Shown one piece after another: positions 53,510 through 64,000 of a stretch of DNA of 64,000 bases. Source of the DNA: Microcystis viridis FACHB-1342 (GTDB lineage: Bacteria; Cyanobacteriota; Cyanobacteriia; Cyanobacteriales; Microcystaceae); assembly GCF_014698335.1 (NCBI RefSeq), contig NZ_JACJSV010000001.1, positions 1 to 64,000 of the forward strand, written 5' to 3'. The translations under genes and the position numbers were made by a program. Position 1 is the first letter of the stretch. Every line of letters starts with the position of its first letter. The notes beneath the pieces are model-generated. The model saw nothing but the letters and a program-made list of their open reading frames with translations. It made no database searches and was not told where the DNA came from.

Positions 53510-55087
53510 ATGAAAGCAAATATTAATTATACAAAGACCAATTGGCTCTTAATACTTTTGGTAATTATCCTAACTCTCGGTGTCGTTTTTCGTTGGGCAA
53601 ATATCGATAAAAAAATCTATTGGCATGATGAATCCTACACCACCATTAGAACCACTGGTTATCAAGCAAAGGAAATCGCTGATACTATCTTTCAAAACCG
53701 TCTTTTATCTACCACAGAATTAGGAAAATTTCAACAACTGAAACCCGAAAGCAATGTTTTTGATACGATTCAATCTCTCGCTAAAGAAGACCCTCAACAC
53801 CCACCTTTATACTTTATGATCTCTCGCTATTGGGAAAAAATATTCGGTTTTTCTCCCGTTTCTTCCCGCAGTTTAGCGATTGTTTTTAGTCTTCTCTCTC
53901 TGCCATTTATTTACTATCTATCCCTAGAATTATTTACATCAAAGTTAACGGCAATTTTAGCAGTAATTTTCTTGGCACTCTCTCCAGTTGATATAATATT
54001 TGCTCAAATGTCTCGCCAGTATAGTCTTTTAGTTTTGTTAACGATAATCAGTCAATTAATGCTGTTAAAATGCCTCAAAAAAAGAACTCTTGTTAATTGG
54101 TCTTTATACACCTTATCTAATACTCTCGGACTCTACACCCATCTCTTTTTTATTCTCAACTTATTTGCTCAAGCAGCCTTGATAATTTGGTATCTTGTTA
54201 TGAAACCAGAGCGAAAAAATAACTTGATATTTTTCCTGTTATCTGGGTTAACGATGATGATTTTATATATACCCTGGTTACAGGTTTTTTTAACTAACTC
54301 TCAAAGGGCATTTAACTCCACCAGTTGGGCTGCCGTTAACTATCTCGATTGGGGATTGTTCGGTAAATTATGGCTCTTAACTTTTACTTCTCTATTTAGC
54401 GATAGCGATTTTGGTTTTAATAACATCTTCACCTATATATATAGAATGATTTTTTTAATCTTAATTATCTATGCTTTTGAGCGAGTTTATCGCTACAATA
54501 ACCCGATAGTTTTTACTTTTCTGATTACCTCAACCCTAGTACCTTTCCTAGCTTTAGTCATTCCCGATCTAATTTTGACCACCACTAGATCAACTGTCAC
54601 CCGTTATCTAATTGCCTCCTTTCCCACTATCTATATAACTGTAGCTTTTTTCTTGTCACAATTGCTTAATCAAGGTAAATTTTCAGGTAAAATTATCTTG
54701 ACTTTTTTGTTAACTGCTAGTATAGTATCGAACTTTAATAATGCTCTTTCCGAAACCAGTTGGGCAAAAGTTCCTAGTTATTGGAATGGCGAAGTTGCCA
54801 GAAAAATTAATGCTGTACCCAATGCCATTATTATCAGCGACGAAGGTAATGACTGGACTAACTTAGGTGATTTGCTTTCCCTTAATTATCGTCTTAATGC
54901 TGATGTACAATACTTCCTGACTACCACTAACCCCGATACCGATAAGTTAAAAGAAGTTCTAGAAATTCCCCAGGCCAACTTATTTCTTTTTCGTCCTTCC
55001 AATCGGTTATTAGTGGCCATAGATCAATTCGATATTCGTCTTGATTATTTCTATCCTCAAGGCCAATTGTCGCGAGTGAAGAAATAG
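53510..55087 (+). CDS. GT39-like membrane glycosyltransferase
   Basis: This 525-aa protein has about 10-11 membrane helices. After helix 1 a periplasmic-facing loop has WHDESYTTI (Asp-Glu of the PMT/ArnT family active site, near residue 38), and a second loop has PQHPPLYFMISRYWEKIFG. It probably transfers sugars from a polyprenyl-phosphate donor to lipids or proteins. It starts one base after dnaB, so it likely shares that transcript. The acceptor is unknown. Confidence 0.8.
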   Translation: MKANINYTKTNWLLILLVIILTLGVVFRWANIDKKIYWHDESYTTIRTTGYQAKEIADTIFQNRLLSTTELGKFQQLKPESNVFDTIQSLAKEDPQHPPLYFMISRYWEKIFGFSPVSSRSLAIVFSLLSLPFIYYLSLELFTSKLTAILAVIFLALSPVDIIFAQMSRQYSLLVLLTIISQLMLLKCLKKRTLVNWSLYTLSNTLGLYTHLFFILNLFAQAALIIWYLVMKPERKNNLIFFLLSGLTMMILYIPWLQVFLTNSQRAFNSTSWAAVNYLDWGLFGKLWLLTFTSLFSDSDFGFNNIFTYIYRMIFLILIIYAFERVYRYNNPIVFTFLITSTLVPFLALVIPDLILTTTRSTVTRYLIASFPTIYITVAFFLSQLLNQGKFSGKIILTFLLTASIVSNFNNALSETSWAKVPSYWNGEVARKINAVPNAIIISDEGNDWTNLGDLLSLNYRLNADVQYFLTTTNPDTDKLKEVLEIPQANLFLFRPSNRLLVAIDQFDIRLDYFYPQGQLSRVKK

Positions 55088-55179
55088 GTAAATATATATT
55101 TCGGGTCAATCTAGCCTCAAAGAGTTGAGCAAAGCTGTTATTATAACCAGTTAAAACCGTTAATTCTCACCCTAAAGAA

Positions 55180-56496
55180 ATGACTTTTCTAATTCCGACT
55201 AGCGTTTGGCGGCAAATTCTTAAAAAGTTCCCTATACTACTATTCTTAGCATCTTTTCTGATAGTCGTATTCTTAGGCTATTTTTCTACCGCTTTCTCTC
55301 AAAGTCGAGATCCTGATATTCGCGGTGTTTGGATTACCACCAACGATACTGCGATGCTGATGGACAGGGATAAACGACAACAGGCGATCGAGCAATTAGT
55401 TAATCTTAATTTTAATGCTATCTATCCCGTGGTCTGGAATTCCGGTTATGCTCTCTATCCTAGCGCGATCGCGAAACGGGAAGGAATACAGCCTTTTGTG
55501 CCTACGGGAGCGCAGGGACAAGATATCTTGGCAGAATTGGTGGAACAAACCCGTGGCAGGGGATTATTGGTCATTCCTTGGTTTGAATTCGGATTTATGG
55601 CCCCTCCCACCTCAGAATTAGCCTTAAAACATCAGAACTGGTTAACTCAAAAACGCGACGGGGGGACCACTTGGGTGGGGGCAGCCGGTGAGGTGGTGTG
55701 GTTGAATCCTTTCCGTCCCGAGGTGCAGAATTTTCTGCGGGAGTTAGTCTTGGAAGTGGTGGGACAATACGATATTAACGGCATCCAATTCGACGATCAT
55801 CTGAGTTTACCGAATGAATTCGGCTATGATCCCTATACTATCGCTCTTTATCAACAGGAAACCGAAAAAACACCTCCGGCTAACCCCCGGGATCCCGAAT
55901 GGACAAAATGGCGGGCCGATAAAATCACCGCTTTTCTGGCTAATCTCAAAGAATCAATTCAGGCAATTAAACCGAATATACTGCTTTCGATCGCCCCTAA
56001 TCCCTACGAATTCGCCTATAATGGTCATTTACAGGATTGGCTCGGTTGGGTGCGGCAAGGATTAGTCGATGAGTTAATCGTACAGGTTTATCGTCCCGAT
56101 CTGCCCAGTTTTCTCAAACAATTAGAGCGTCCCGAAATTCAAGAAACCCAGCAAACTATCCCCACCGGTGTGGGGGTTTTAACCGGTTTACGCAATCGAC
56201 CGATTGCCCTACCCTTGATTGAAGAAAAGGTATTGGCTGCTCGTCAACGGGGTTTAGGGGTGATTTTCTTCTTTTATGAAAGTCTCTGGCAGCAAGCTTT
56301 GGAACCTCCAGAAACCAGAAAAGCGGCAATTCAAGCAATGTTTTCGCAACCCATTACTCCCCGTCTTCCCGTGGTGGACAATCTCCCCTTAGTTAGTACG
56401 CCTGAACCTGTTTATCAGCCAGAACTAACCCCCACACCTCCCCCCTTAGCGCCGGACGGTATCGAAATTCCTGTAATTCCCCCTCCGGGTAGTTAA
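55180..56496 (+). CDS. GHL10-family glycoside hydrolase-like protein
   Basis: This 438-aa secreted protein has a signal/anchor helix (about 18-42, FLASFLIVVFLGYFSTAFS) and a TIM-barrel-like domain of the GHL10 (DUF187) group: DIRGVWITTNDTAML, then NAIYPVVWNSGYALYPS, GLLVIPWFEFGF, ITNGIQ-type strand DINGIQFDDHLSLP with acidic residues, and SIAPNPYEFAY. The C-terminus is rich in Pro. It should act on cell-wall or surface polysaccharide. It follows the GT39-like gene by 92 bases. Confidence 0.8.
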   Translation: MTFLIPTSVWRQILKKFPILLFLASFLIVVFLGYFSTAFSQSRDPDIRGVWITTNDTAMLMDRDKRQQAIEQLVNLNFNAIYPVVWNSGYALYPSAIAKREGIQPFVPTGAQGQDILAELVEQTRGRGLLVIPWFEFGFMAPPTSELALKHQNWLTQKRDGGTTWVGAAGEVVWLNPFRPEVQNFLRELVLEVVGQYDINGIQFDDHLSLPNEFGYDPYTIALYQQETEKTPPANPRDPEWTKWRADKITAFLANLKESIQAIKPNILLSIAPNPYEFAYNGHLQDWLGWVRQGLVDELIVQVYRPDLPSFLKQLERPEIQETQQTIPTGVGVLTGLRNRPIALPLIEEKVLAARQRGLGVIFFFYESLWQQALEPPETRKAAIQAMFSQPITPRLPVVDNLPLVSTPEPVYQPELTPTPPPLAPDGIEIPVIPPPGS

Positions 56497-56867
56497 TAGC
56501 AATTTTTGCCCAGAGAAATTACAGATCAAATCATCGAATTTAAGTCCCCCTTTTTCCCTTTTTTTAACAGGGATGGAGATGCTGGGGGGATGAAAATTTT
56601 TTTAGTCAGATTTTGGAGAATTGGTATGAGTTAGACTTACTCATTCTCCGTATTGACATCTCAAACTGAATTGCTATGGTAAATCCCTTGATAGATAGGC
56701 ATTTCAGTGTTTCAATCGGGACTCACTTCTGTGAAAACCGCTATATACAAACTCTATTAATTGCACCATAATTAAACTCAAATAATATTTTATTTAGGTG
56801 GAATAGGAAGATGAAATTTATCGATAAACTAATAAATTATCATCACCTAAACCACTTTCTAGCCTAA
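56497..56867. other. Convergent intergenic region
   Basis: 371 bp between two converging genes. An imperfect inverted repeat, GGAGAATTGG...ACTCATTCTCC, lies near 56613-56647 and may end transcription. I see no gene or tandem repeat. Confidence 0.35.
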
Positions 56868-59288
56868 TTAATAGGGCCATTTCCAGTTAGTAATCTCGTC
56901 CTTATCGATGCCATTGGTAAAAGCATAATCGAGATTATCGATAATGGCATTTTTCATTCGTTCTTTCACATGACCGGCAGCAGAACCTAATTTTGGCACG
57001 CGATCAATCACATCAATTACTAGATGAAAACGATCAACTTGGTTACGAATCGCTAATTCTAGGGGAGTATTAATATTCCCTTCTTCCTTGTAACCACGCA
57101 CATGAATACGTTCCTGATTACTGCGACGGTAGGTAAGTTTATGAATCAGCCAAGGATAACCGTGGAAATTAAAGATAATTGGCTTATCAGTGGTAAATAA
57201 ACTATCAAAATCCCGTTCCGATAAACCGTGGGGGTGTTCACTTTCCGACTGTAATTTAAACAGATCAACCACATTGATAAAGCGAACTTTTAAGTAGGGG
57301 AATTCCTCCCGCAGAATTGCCGTGGCCGCTAAAGATTCTTTAGTGATAATATCCCCACAGCAAGCCATAATTACATCTGGTTCATCGGGATTTGTTCCGT
57401 CATCATCGTTACTTGCCCAATCCCAAATACCGATACCTTTAGTGCAGTGTTTAATTGCTTCTTCAATGGTCAAGTATTGCAGGTGTTTCTGTTTATCAGC
57501 AACGATAATATTAGTGTAATCCTTGCTCTTGAGACAGTGATTAGTCACACTTAATAAACAATTCCCATCGGGGGGAAGATAAACCCGCACCACGTCGGCA
57601 CTTTTATTGGTTACTAAATCGATAAAACCGGGGTCTTGGTGACTAAAACCATTGTGATCCTGCCGCCAAACCACCGAGGATAATAACAGATTCCAAGAGG
57701 AAACAGAAGCACGCCAAGGTACATGATTTTTGCAGATATCGAGCCATTTAGCGTGTTGGTTGAACATGGAATCGATAACGTGGGCAAAAGCCTCGTAGGA
57801 GTGAAATAAACCGTGACGACCGGATAATAAATAACCCTCTAACCAACCGACTAAAGTATGTTCACTCAGCATCTCCATCACCCGACCATCGGCAGATAAT
57901 TGGCTACCATCTAAATCCTCCGGATAGGTATCAGCTAACCAAGCTTTTTTAGTCACTTCATAGAGAGCTGCTAAACGATTAGAAGCAGTTTCATCGGGAC
58001 CAAAAACGCGAAAATTAGTCATATTATTTCGCATTACATCCCGCAAAAATACCCCCATCACTCCCGTGTTTTCCGCTTCCACTTGGCCCGGGTGGGTGAC
58101 ATCTACGGCATATTGACGAAAATCGGGCATTTTTAGGTCTTTACGCAGCAATCCGCCATTAGCGTGCGGATTAGCACTCATGCGACGATGACCAATAGGA
58201 GCGAGTTCTTTAAATTCCGGCTTAAATTGACCCGTGGCATAGTCAAATAATTCCTCCGGGTTATAGCTTTTCATCCACTCCTCTAATTTTCTCAAGTGGT
58301 CCGGGTTTTCGTGCATAGCACCCATGGGGACTTGGTGAGCGCGCCAGAATCCTTCTACTTTATGACCATCAACCTTTTTCGGACCTGTCCAACCCTTGGG
58401 AGACCGGAGGATAATCATCGGCCAGGGGTAACGTTTAGCCACTCCTGTGCTGCGAGCTTCCTGTTGATAGGAGCGAATCTGATTGATACAGTGTTCTAGG
58501 GTAGCGGCCATTTTTTGATGGCAGTGCATGAGGTCTTCATCTTCCTTACATTCGACGATGTAGGGAGTGTAACCGTAACCGACAAAGAGACTTTCTAACT
58601 CGTGGGTCGAAATACGGGAGAGAATGGTGGGATTAGCGATTTTATAACCGTTTAAGTTTAAAATTGGCAGTACCGCACCATCGCGAATCGGGTTAAGGAA
58701 TTTATTCGAGTGCCATGCGGTGGCAAGGGGGCCGGTTTCTGCTTCCCCATCACCCACCACCACGGCCGTAATTAGGTCGGGATTGTCAAAAACAGAACCG
58801 TAGGCATGGGAAACACTATAACCCAGTTCGCCGCCCTCATGGATAGAACCGGGGGTTTCGGGGGTGACGTGACTACCGATGTGACCGGGAAAAGAAAATT
58901 GTTTAAAGAATTTTTGTAATCCTTCCTCGTCTTCACTTTTATCGGGGTAAATTTCCGAATAGGTTCCTTCTAGATAAACCGGACCGAGTACCCCCGGCGC
59001 CCCATGGCCGGGACCGGCCATAAAAATCATATCGAGGTCGTATTTTTTGATTAAACGGTTGAGGTGAACGTAGGTAAAACTTAAGGCCGGACTCGCTCCC
59101 CAGTGACCAAGTAAGCGATACTTAACGTGTTCGGGTTTAAGATGTTCTTTGAGCAGGGGATTATCGCGCAGATAAATCATACCTACAGCTAAATAGTTAC
59201 AAGCGCGCCAATAGGCATGGGTTTTATAGAGTTCGTCTTGAGAAAGGGGATTTTGCTCTGTTAAGGGTCTTTCTGGTGCGGATACCAT
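56868..59288 (-). CDS. xfp: Phosphoketolase
   Basis: This 806-aa thiamine-diphosphate enzyme splits xylulose-5-phosphate or fructose-6-phosphate into acetyl-phosphate and a shorter sugar phosphate. The ATG at 59288 ([12 protein letters not shown]) has GGAG 8 bases upstream; the extra 32 codons to 59384 are not family-like. Motifs include [32 protein letters not shown], the TPP motif [20 protein letters not shown] with [12 protein letters not shown], and the C-terminal [25 protein letters not shown]. It is divergent from gap1 across 536 bp. In cyanobacteria it feeds acetyl-phosphate in the dark or under carbon excess. Confidence 0.95.
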   Translation of the reverse strand: MVSAPERPLTEQNPLSQDELYKTHAYWRACNYLAVGMIYLRDNPLLKEHLKPEHVKYRLLGHWGASPALSFTYVHLNRLIKKYDLDMIFMAGPGHGAPGVLGPVYLEGTYSEIYPDKSEDEEGLQKFFKQFSFPGHIGSHVTPETPGSIHEGGELGYSVSHAYGSVFDNPDLITAVVVGDGEAETGPLATAWHSNKFLNPIRDGAVLPILNLNGYKIANPTILSRISTHELESLFVGYGYTPYIVECKEDEDLMHCHQKMAATLEHCINQIRSYQQEARSTGVAKRYPWPMIILRSPKGWTGPKKVDGHKVEGFWRAHQVPMGAMHENPDHLRKLEEWMKSYNPEELFDYATGQFKPEFKELAPIGHRRMSANPHANGGLLRKDLKMPDFRQYAVDVTHPGQVEAENTGVMGVFLRDVMRNNMTNFRVFGPDETASNRLAALYEVTKKAWLADTYPEDLDGSQLSADGRVMEMLSEHTLVGWLEGYLLSGRHGLFHSYEAFAHVIDSMFNQHAKWLDICKNHVPWRASVSSWNLLLSSVVWRQDHNGFSHQDPGFIDLVTNKSADVVRVYLPPDGNCLLSVTNHCLKSKDYTNIIVADKQKHLQYLTIEEAIKHCTKGIGIWDWASNDDDGTNPDEPDVIMACCGDIITKESLAATAILREEFPYLKVRFINVVDLFKLQSESEHPHGLSERDFDSLFTTDKPIIFNFHGYPWLIHKLTYRRSNQERIHVRGYKEEGNINTPLELAIRNQVDRFHLVIDVIDRVPKLGSAAGHVKERMKNAIIDNLDYAFTNGIDKDEITNWKWPY

Positions 59289-60859
<1,571 letters not shown>

Positions 60860-60860
60860 A

Positions 60861-60924
60861 TCAGTTATCAGTTATCAGTTTACTGTTTACTGATAACTGA
60901 TAACTGATAACTGATAACTGATAA
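60861..60924. repeat. Inverted heptamer array (AGTTATC then ACTGATA)
   Basis: Three AGTTATC units, two TACTGTT-type units, then five AACTGAT units run in succession. The two halves are reverse complements of each other, so the array can form a long hairpin between gap1 and the next gene. The downstream ATG (60926) lies right at its end. Confidence 0.8.
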
Positions 60925-60925
60925 G

Positions 60926-61294
60926 ATGAATCCAAAATTTAAAGATATTATCGCTTGGGAACAGGCACAATTATTAATGCAGCCGGCATTTATTCGGGTG
61001 CTGGATAATCTGCGTAAACAGTTAGAAAATTCCCTCTGGAAAGGAACTTATACAGAAATTCAAGATCCCTATCCCAGTTATCTGCTCTGTTTGACTTATC
61101 TCGATCGCTCCGTTACTGTAAATATTTGGGAACTTTGTTTTCAAGTCTGTTTTCTCGATTATCCCACCGATGAGGGAGAGAGCGTCACCATCGATACCAG
61201 TCTCCTCGACCCCACCGGTGAACTAGATTGGCAGAGTTTGGAAACGAAAACCGAGCGCATTATTAAGCAATTATTCGCTAATTTACCTCCATGA
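60926..61294 (+). CDS. Conserved cyanobacterial protein, 122 aa
   Basis: This acidic soluble protein is of unknown function. It starts MNPKFKDIIAWEQAQLLMQPAF, then has YPSYLLCLTYLDRSVTVNIWELCFQVC and WQSLETKTERIIKQLF. Its stop overlaps the ygfZ-like start by 4 bases (ATGA), so the two are translationally coupled. The first base of the ATG touches the heptamer array. No metal or catalytic motif is evident. Confidence 0.75.
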   Translation: MNPKFKDIIAWEQAQLLMQPAFIRVLDNLRKQLENSLWKGTYTEIQDPYPSYLLCLTYLDRSVTVNIWELCFQVCFLDYPTDEGESVTIDTSLLDPTGELDWQSLETKTERIIKQLFANLPP

Positions 61295-62304
61295 AAGCAG
61301 ATTTAGAAACGATCAAGGCAGAGTATGCCGCTAATTTTCTGAAAAATTACAGTAATGATCCCCAAAATTTAGCATCCCAAACAATTTTAATCGATCGCTC
61401 CGATTGGGGTTTATTAGAATTAAAAGGCCAGGACCGACTGCGTTTTCTCCACAATCAAACCAGTAACGCTATCGATCGCCTGAAACCGGGTCAGGGTTGT
61501 GAGACAATTTTCCTTAACTCTACCGGTCGTACTCTCGATTTTGTCACAGTTTACTCTGGCGATGACTCCCTCCTCATCCTCGTTTCTCCCCAACGTCGTC
61601 AATTTTTACTGGAATTGATCGATCGCTATATTTTCCCCTTCGATAAAGTGGAAATTAGCGACTTAACCGATAATTTTGCCATTGTCACCCTAATCGGTGC
61701 TAAAAGCGGGCAATACCTGCAAAAAATCGCCATTCCAGAGCAGATTTTAACGGGGGTGCAGCATAGTCATTATCTCCTTTCTGACCCCCCCCTGAGAGTG
61801 GCCGTCGGCACCGGCTTAGATCTGCCCGGATATACTTTAATCGTTGCCGCCGCCGAAGCCGGTCCCCTCTGGGAAAATTTAATAAAAAATGGCGTTACTC
61901 CCGCCGATGAGCAGGTGTGGGAATACCTGAGAATCCATCAGGGCCGACCGGCAGTCGATCGAGAATTAACCGAAGACTATAACCCTTTAGAGGCCGGTTT
62001 ATGGCGAGCGATTGTCTTTGATAAGGGCTGTTATATTGGTCAAGAAACTATCGCCCGTCTCAACACCTATAAAGGCGTAAAACAAAGACTTTGGGGCATA
62101 AAACTCAGCCAACCCGTCCCCAGCAATACCCCGATTATTTTAGAAGCGCAAAAAGTCGGTTTACTCACCAGTGTGCTGGAGGATTTTGGCTTGGGTTATG
62201 TGAAAACAAAAGCGGGAGGAGAGGGTTTAAAAGTACAAATCGGCGAGGCAACAGGAGAATTAATCCCCTTACCCTTCCTCTCTCACGAATACCCCTTTCA
62301 GTGA
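61291..62304 (+). CDS. ygfZ: YgfZ/GcvT-like folate-binding protein
   Basis: This 337-aa protein belongs to the YgfZ family, folate-binding relatives of the glycine-cleavage T protein, which help assemble or repair iron-sulfur proteins. The family signature KGCYIGQETIAR is near residue 248. N-terminal features include LIDRSDWGLLELKGQDRLRFLHNQTSN and TIFLNSTGRTLD. It overlaps the preceding gene by 4 bases. The C-terminal domain (LSQPVPSNTPI) is typical. Confidence 0.9.
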   Translation: MKADLETIKAEYAANFLKNYSNDPQNLASQTILIDRSDWGLLELKGQDRLRFLHNQTSNAIDRLKPGQGCETIFLNSTGRTLDFVTVYSGDDSLLILVSPQRRQFLLELIDRYIFPFDKVEISDLTDNFAIVTLIGAKSGQYLQKIAIPEQILTGVQHSHYLLSDPPLRVAVGTGLDLPGYTLIVAAAEAGPLWENLIKNGVTPADEQVWEYLRIHQGRPAVDRELTEDYNPLEAGLWRAIVFDKGCYIGQETIARLNTYKGVKQRLWGIKLSQPVPSNTPIILEAQKVGLLTSVLEDFGLGYVKTKAGGEGLKVQIGEATGELIPLPFLSHEYPFQ

Positions 62305-62640
62305 ACAGTAATCAGTAAACAGTGATCAGTAATCAGTAATCAGTAATCAGTGACCAATCACTAATCAATGATAACTGATAACTCACATCTTATAAGTAGT
62401 TGTGCAAAATTAATTTATTGGTTAGGATAGGCAAAAGGCAGGAGGCAAAAGGCAAAAGCTTTATCGAAATGTGTAATTAATTTTGCTTAGATACTTAACT
62501 AATAACTAATAACTAATAACTAATAACTAATAACTAATAACTGATAACTGATAACTGATAACTGATAACTGATAACTAATAACTGATAACTGATAACTGA
62601 TAACTGATAACTGATAACTGATAACTGATAACTGATAACC
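62305..62640. repeat. Long heptamer arrays AACTGAT/AACTAAT
   Basis: TACTGAT- and AGTAATC-like units occur at about 62305-62375, and a long AACTAAT/AACTGAT array at about 62493-62637. The array of at least 20 units ends a few bases before the nadE stop. The middle part (62380-62490) includes AGGCAAAAGGC repeats and no gene. Confidence 0.85.
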
Positions 62641-62643
62641 CCC

Positions 62644-64000
62644 CTAACCCCAACGACTAGCGATAGGCATTCGCCAACCAGTGCCAAAAGCGCGATCGCT
62701 AATTTTTAGACCAGGAGGGGCTTGTTTGCGCTTAAATTCGGCATTTTTAACTAATTTAATCACTTTCTGCACAATTTCAGCCTCAAAGCCGGCGGCGATA
62801 ATTTGTTCGGCGGATTGATGGCGATCGATTAATAGTGCTAAAATAGCATCTAAAATCTCGTAGGGAGGTAAAGAATCTTGATCCTTCTGATTGGGTTTTA
62901 ATTCAGCACTAGGAGCTTTATTAATCACATTGAGGGGAAGAATTTCCCCGTGCCGATTTAACCAGCGACAGAGGGAATAAACACGGGTTTTCGGCACATC
63001 AGCAATCACTGCTAAACCACCATTCATATCACCGTAAAGGGTGCAATATCCCACCGCCATTTCTGATTTATTGCCAGTGGATAATAGTAAATGACCGAAT
63101 TTATTAGAGAGGGCCATTAATAAATTACCGCGAATGCGTGACTGAAGATTTTCTTCAGCAATACCGAAATCAGTCCCAGCGAAAAGCCGCTCTAAAAGTT
63201 GATCATAAGCAGTCATAATTTCTTTAATTGCTAACTTCTCACTTTTGATACCTAAATTATTAACTAAAGCCACTGCATCGCTAATGGAATGGTCGGAACT
63301 ATAGGGAGAAGGCATCATCACAGCGAGAACATTTTCTTTACCTAATGCGTCGCTGGCAATAGCGGCAACTAAACTGGAATCAATGCCACCACTCAAGCCG
63401 AAAATTACCCGTTTAAAACCGCATTTCTGCACATAATCTCGCACTCCTAAGACTAAAGCTCGATAAATTTCCTCATCTTCATCGACAGGTAAAGGATGAA
63501 TAACTGCGGGTAACAAATCCTGATTAAACTCGATCAACTCTAGGCTAGAAGTAAATGCTTGGGCGCGATAAATCACTTCTCCTTGTCGGTTAAAAGCCAC
63601 GCTGTCACCATCAAAAATTAAATCATCATTACCTCCCACTTGATTGACATAAACTATAGGTAAATTATATCTAGTGGCACTATGGGATAATAAAGATTCT
63701 CGCAATTTTTGCTTACCGACACTGTAGGGAGAAGCGGAAAGATTAACGATTAAATCCACTCCTAAATTAGCTAAATCGGCGATGGGATTAACCGCGTATT
63801 GACGCTGACCCCAAAATTGTTCATCATTCCAAACATCTTCACAGATAGTTACCCCAATTTTTACATTATTTTCTGTTAGTTGAAAATATTGACTTTCTTT
63901 CCCAGAAGCAAAGTAACGATCCTCATCAAAAACATCGTAGGTAGGCAATAAACGTTTAGTAAAAATTTGTTTGATTTCTTGACTTTTTAACAAAGCTATG
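62644..64000 (-). CDS. nadE: NAD+ synthase (glutamine-hydrolysing), 3' part
   Basis: The gene runs off the right edge; the visible ~451 codons remain open to the last base, so the TTG at 63993 is not a real start. The nitrilase-type amidase end is seen in GVTICEDVWNDEQFW (nucleophile Cys) and SPYSVGKQK. The synthetase domain has the PP-loop FGLSGGIDSSLVAAIA, then LLSTGNKSEMAVGYCTLYGDM and the final KRKQAPPGLKISDRAFGTGWRMPI. It amidates nicotinic acid adenine dinucleotide with ammonia from glutamine. A heptamer array follows the stop. Confidence 0.95.
   Translation of the reverse strand, partial: IALLKSQEIKQIFTKRLLPTYDVFDEDRYFASGKESQYFQLTENNVKIGVTICEDVWNDEQFWGQRQYAVNPIADLANLGVDLIVNLSASPYSVGKQKLRESLLSHSATRYNLPIVYVNQVGGNDDLIFDGDSVAFNRQGEVIYRAQAFTSSLELIEFNQDLLPAVIHPLPVDEDEEIYRALVLGVRDYVQKCGFKRVIFGLSGGIDSSLVAAIASDALGKENVLAVMMPSPYSSDHSISDAVALVNNLGIKSEKLAIKEIMTAYDQLLERLFAGTDFGIAEENLQSRIRGNLLMALSNKFGHLLLSTGNKSEMAVGYCTLYGDMNGGLAVIADVPKTRVYSLCRWLNRHGEILPLNVINKAPSAELKPNQKDQDSLPPYEILDAILALLIDRHQSAEQIIAAGFEAEIVQKVIKLVKNAEFKRKQAPPGLKISDRAFGTGWRMPIASRWG

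Noticed and set aside
62493-62637. Possible CRISPR array from regular repeats
   Set aside because: The period is 7 bp with no spacers; it is a simple tandem repeat.

Overview
The window looks like cyanobacterial chromosome, most likely Microcystis or a close relative. Supporting signs are HIP1 octamers (GCGATCGC, for example near 16660, 37369 and 62690), ycf51, a glycolytic-type gap1, a HetZ-related gene, many heptanucleotide tandem repeats of the TTATCAG and GTGGGGT kind, and abundant small palindromic or MITE-like repeats. I see no rRNA, tRNA, CRISPR array or intact transposase gene.

Layout. 1-2725 is an accessory stretch: two unknown proteins (the second DUF1822-like), an orphan HicB-like antitoxin, a VapBC pair and a small antitoxin-like protein. 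2966-10289 holds a divergent pair, a caspase-family peptidase and a large membrane/TPR/CHAT protein, followed by a broken CHAT gene fused to the 5' stub of a transposase; a 70-bp palindromic repeat lies on each side in the same orientation. 10544-38000 is mostly ordinary: hpnB-like glycosyltransferase, a frameshifted FAD oxidoreductase, an SLH lipoprotein, copper ATPase (pacS-like), hemE, an SDR, an ABC exporter, cysC, a Slt-type transglycosylase, EcfT, coaE, purC, thrS, a Mn/Zn-binding lipoprotein, a His-rich CobW GTPase, an M1 aminopeptidase with HEAT repeats, queE, ycf51 and a GldA-like dehydrogenase.

38238-46600 is a second, AT-rich accessory island. It has HicAB, remnants of HigBA and perhaps of a TolC-family gene, two genes preceded by the same ~250-bp leader (a GUN4-like lipoprotein and a membrane coiled-coil protein), and a three-gene minus-strand operon encoding a TIR-GUN4 fusion and two proteins sharing an ungapped ~60-residue domain that resembles an effector-associated domain (EAD). 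This operon is the best candidate for an undescribed signalling or conflict system. A secreted propeller-like membrane protein lies just upstream of it.

46605-64000 returns to core genes: HetZ-related protein, an FeS-type photolyase with a 52-aa ORF in front, SUI1, TspO, a 56-aa zinc-ribbon protein, cobM, dnaB (no intein), a GT39-like protein, a GHL10 hydrolase, phosphoketolase and gap1 in divergent orientation, a conserved unknown overlapping a YgfZ-like protein, and the 3' part of nadE running off the window.

Repeats show recent transposition. A 230-bp MITE-like element occurs twice with different target duplications, two other elements have 13-bp perfect terminal inverted repeats, and heptamer arrays fill many intergenic gaps.
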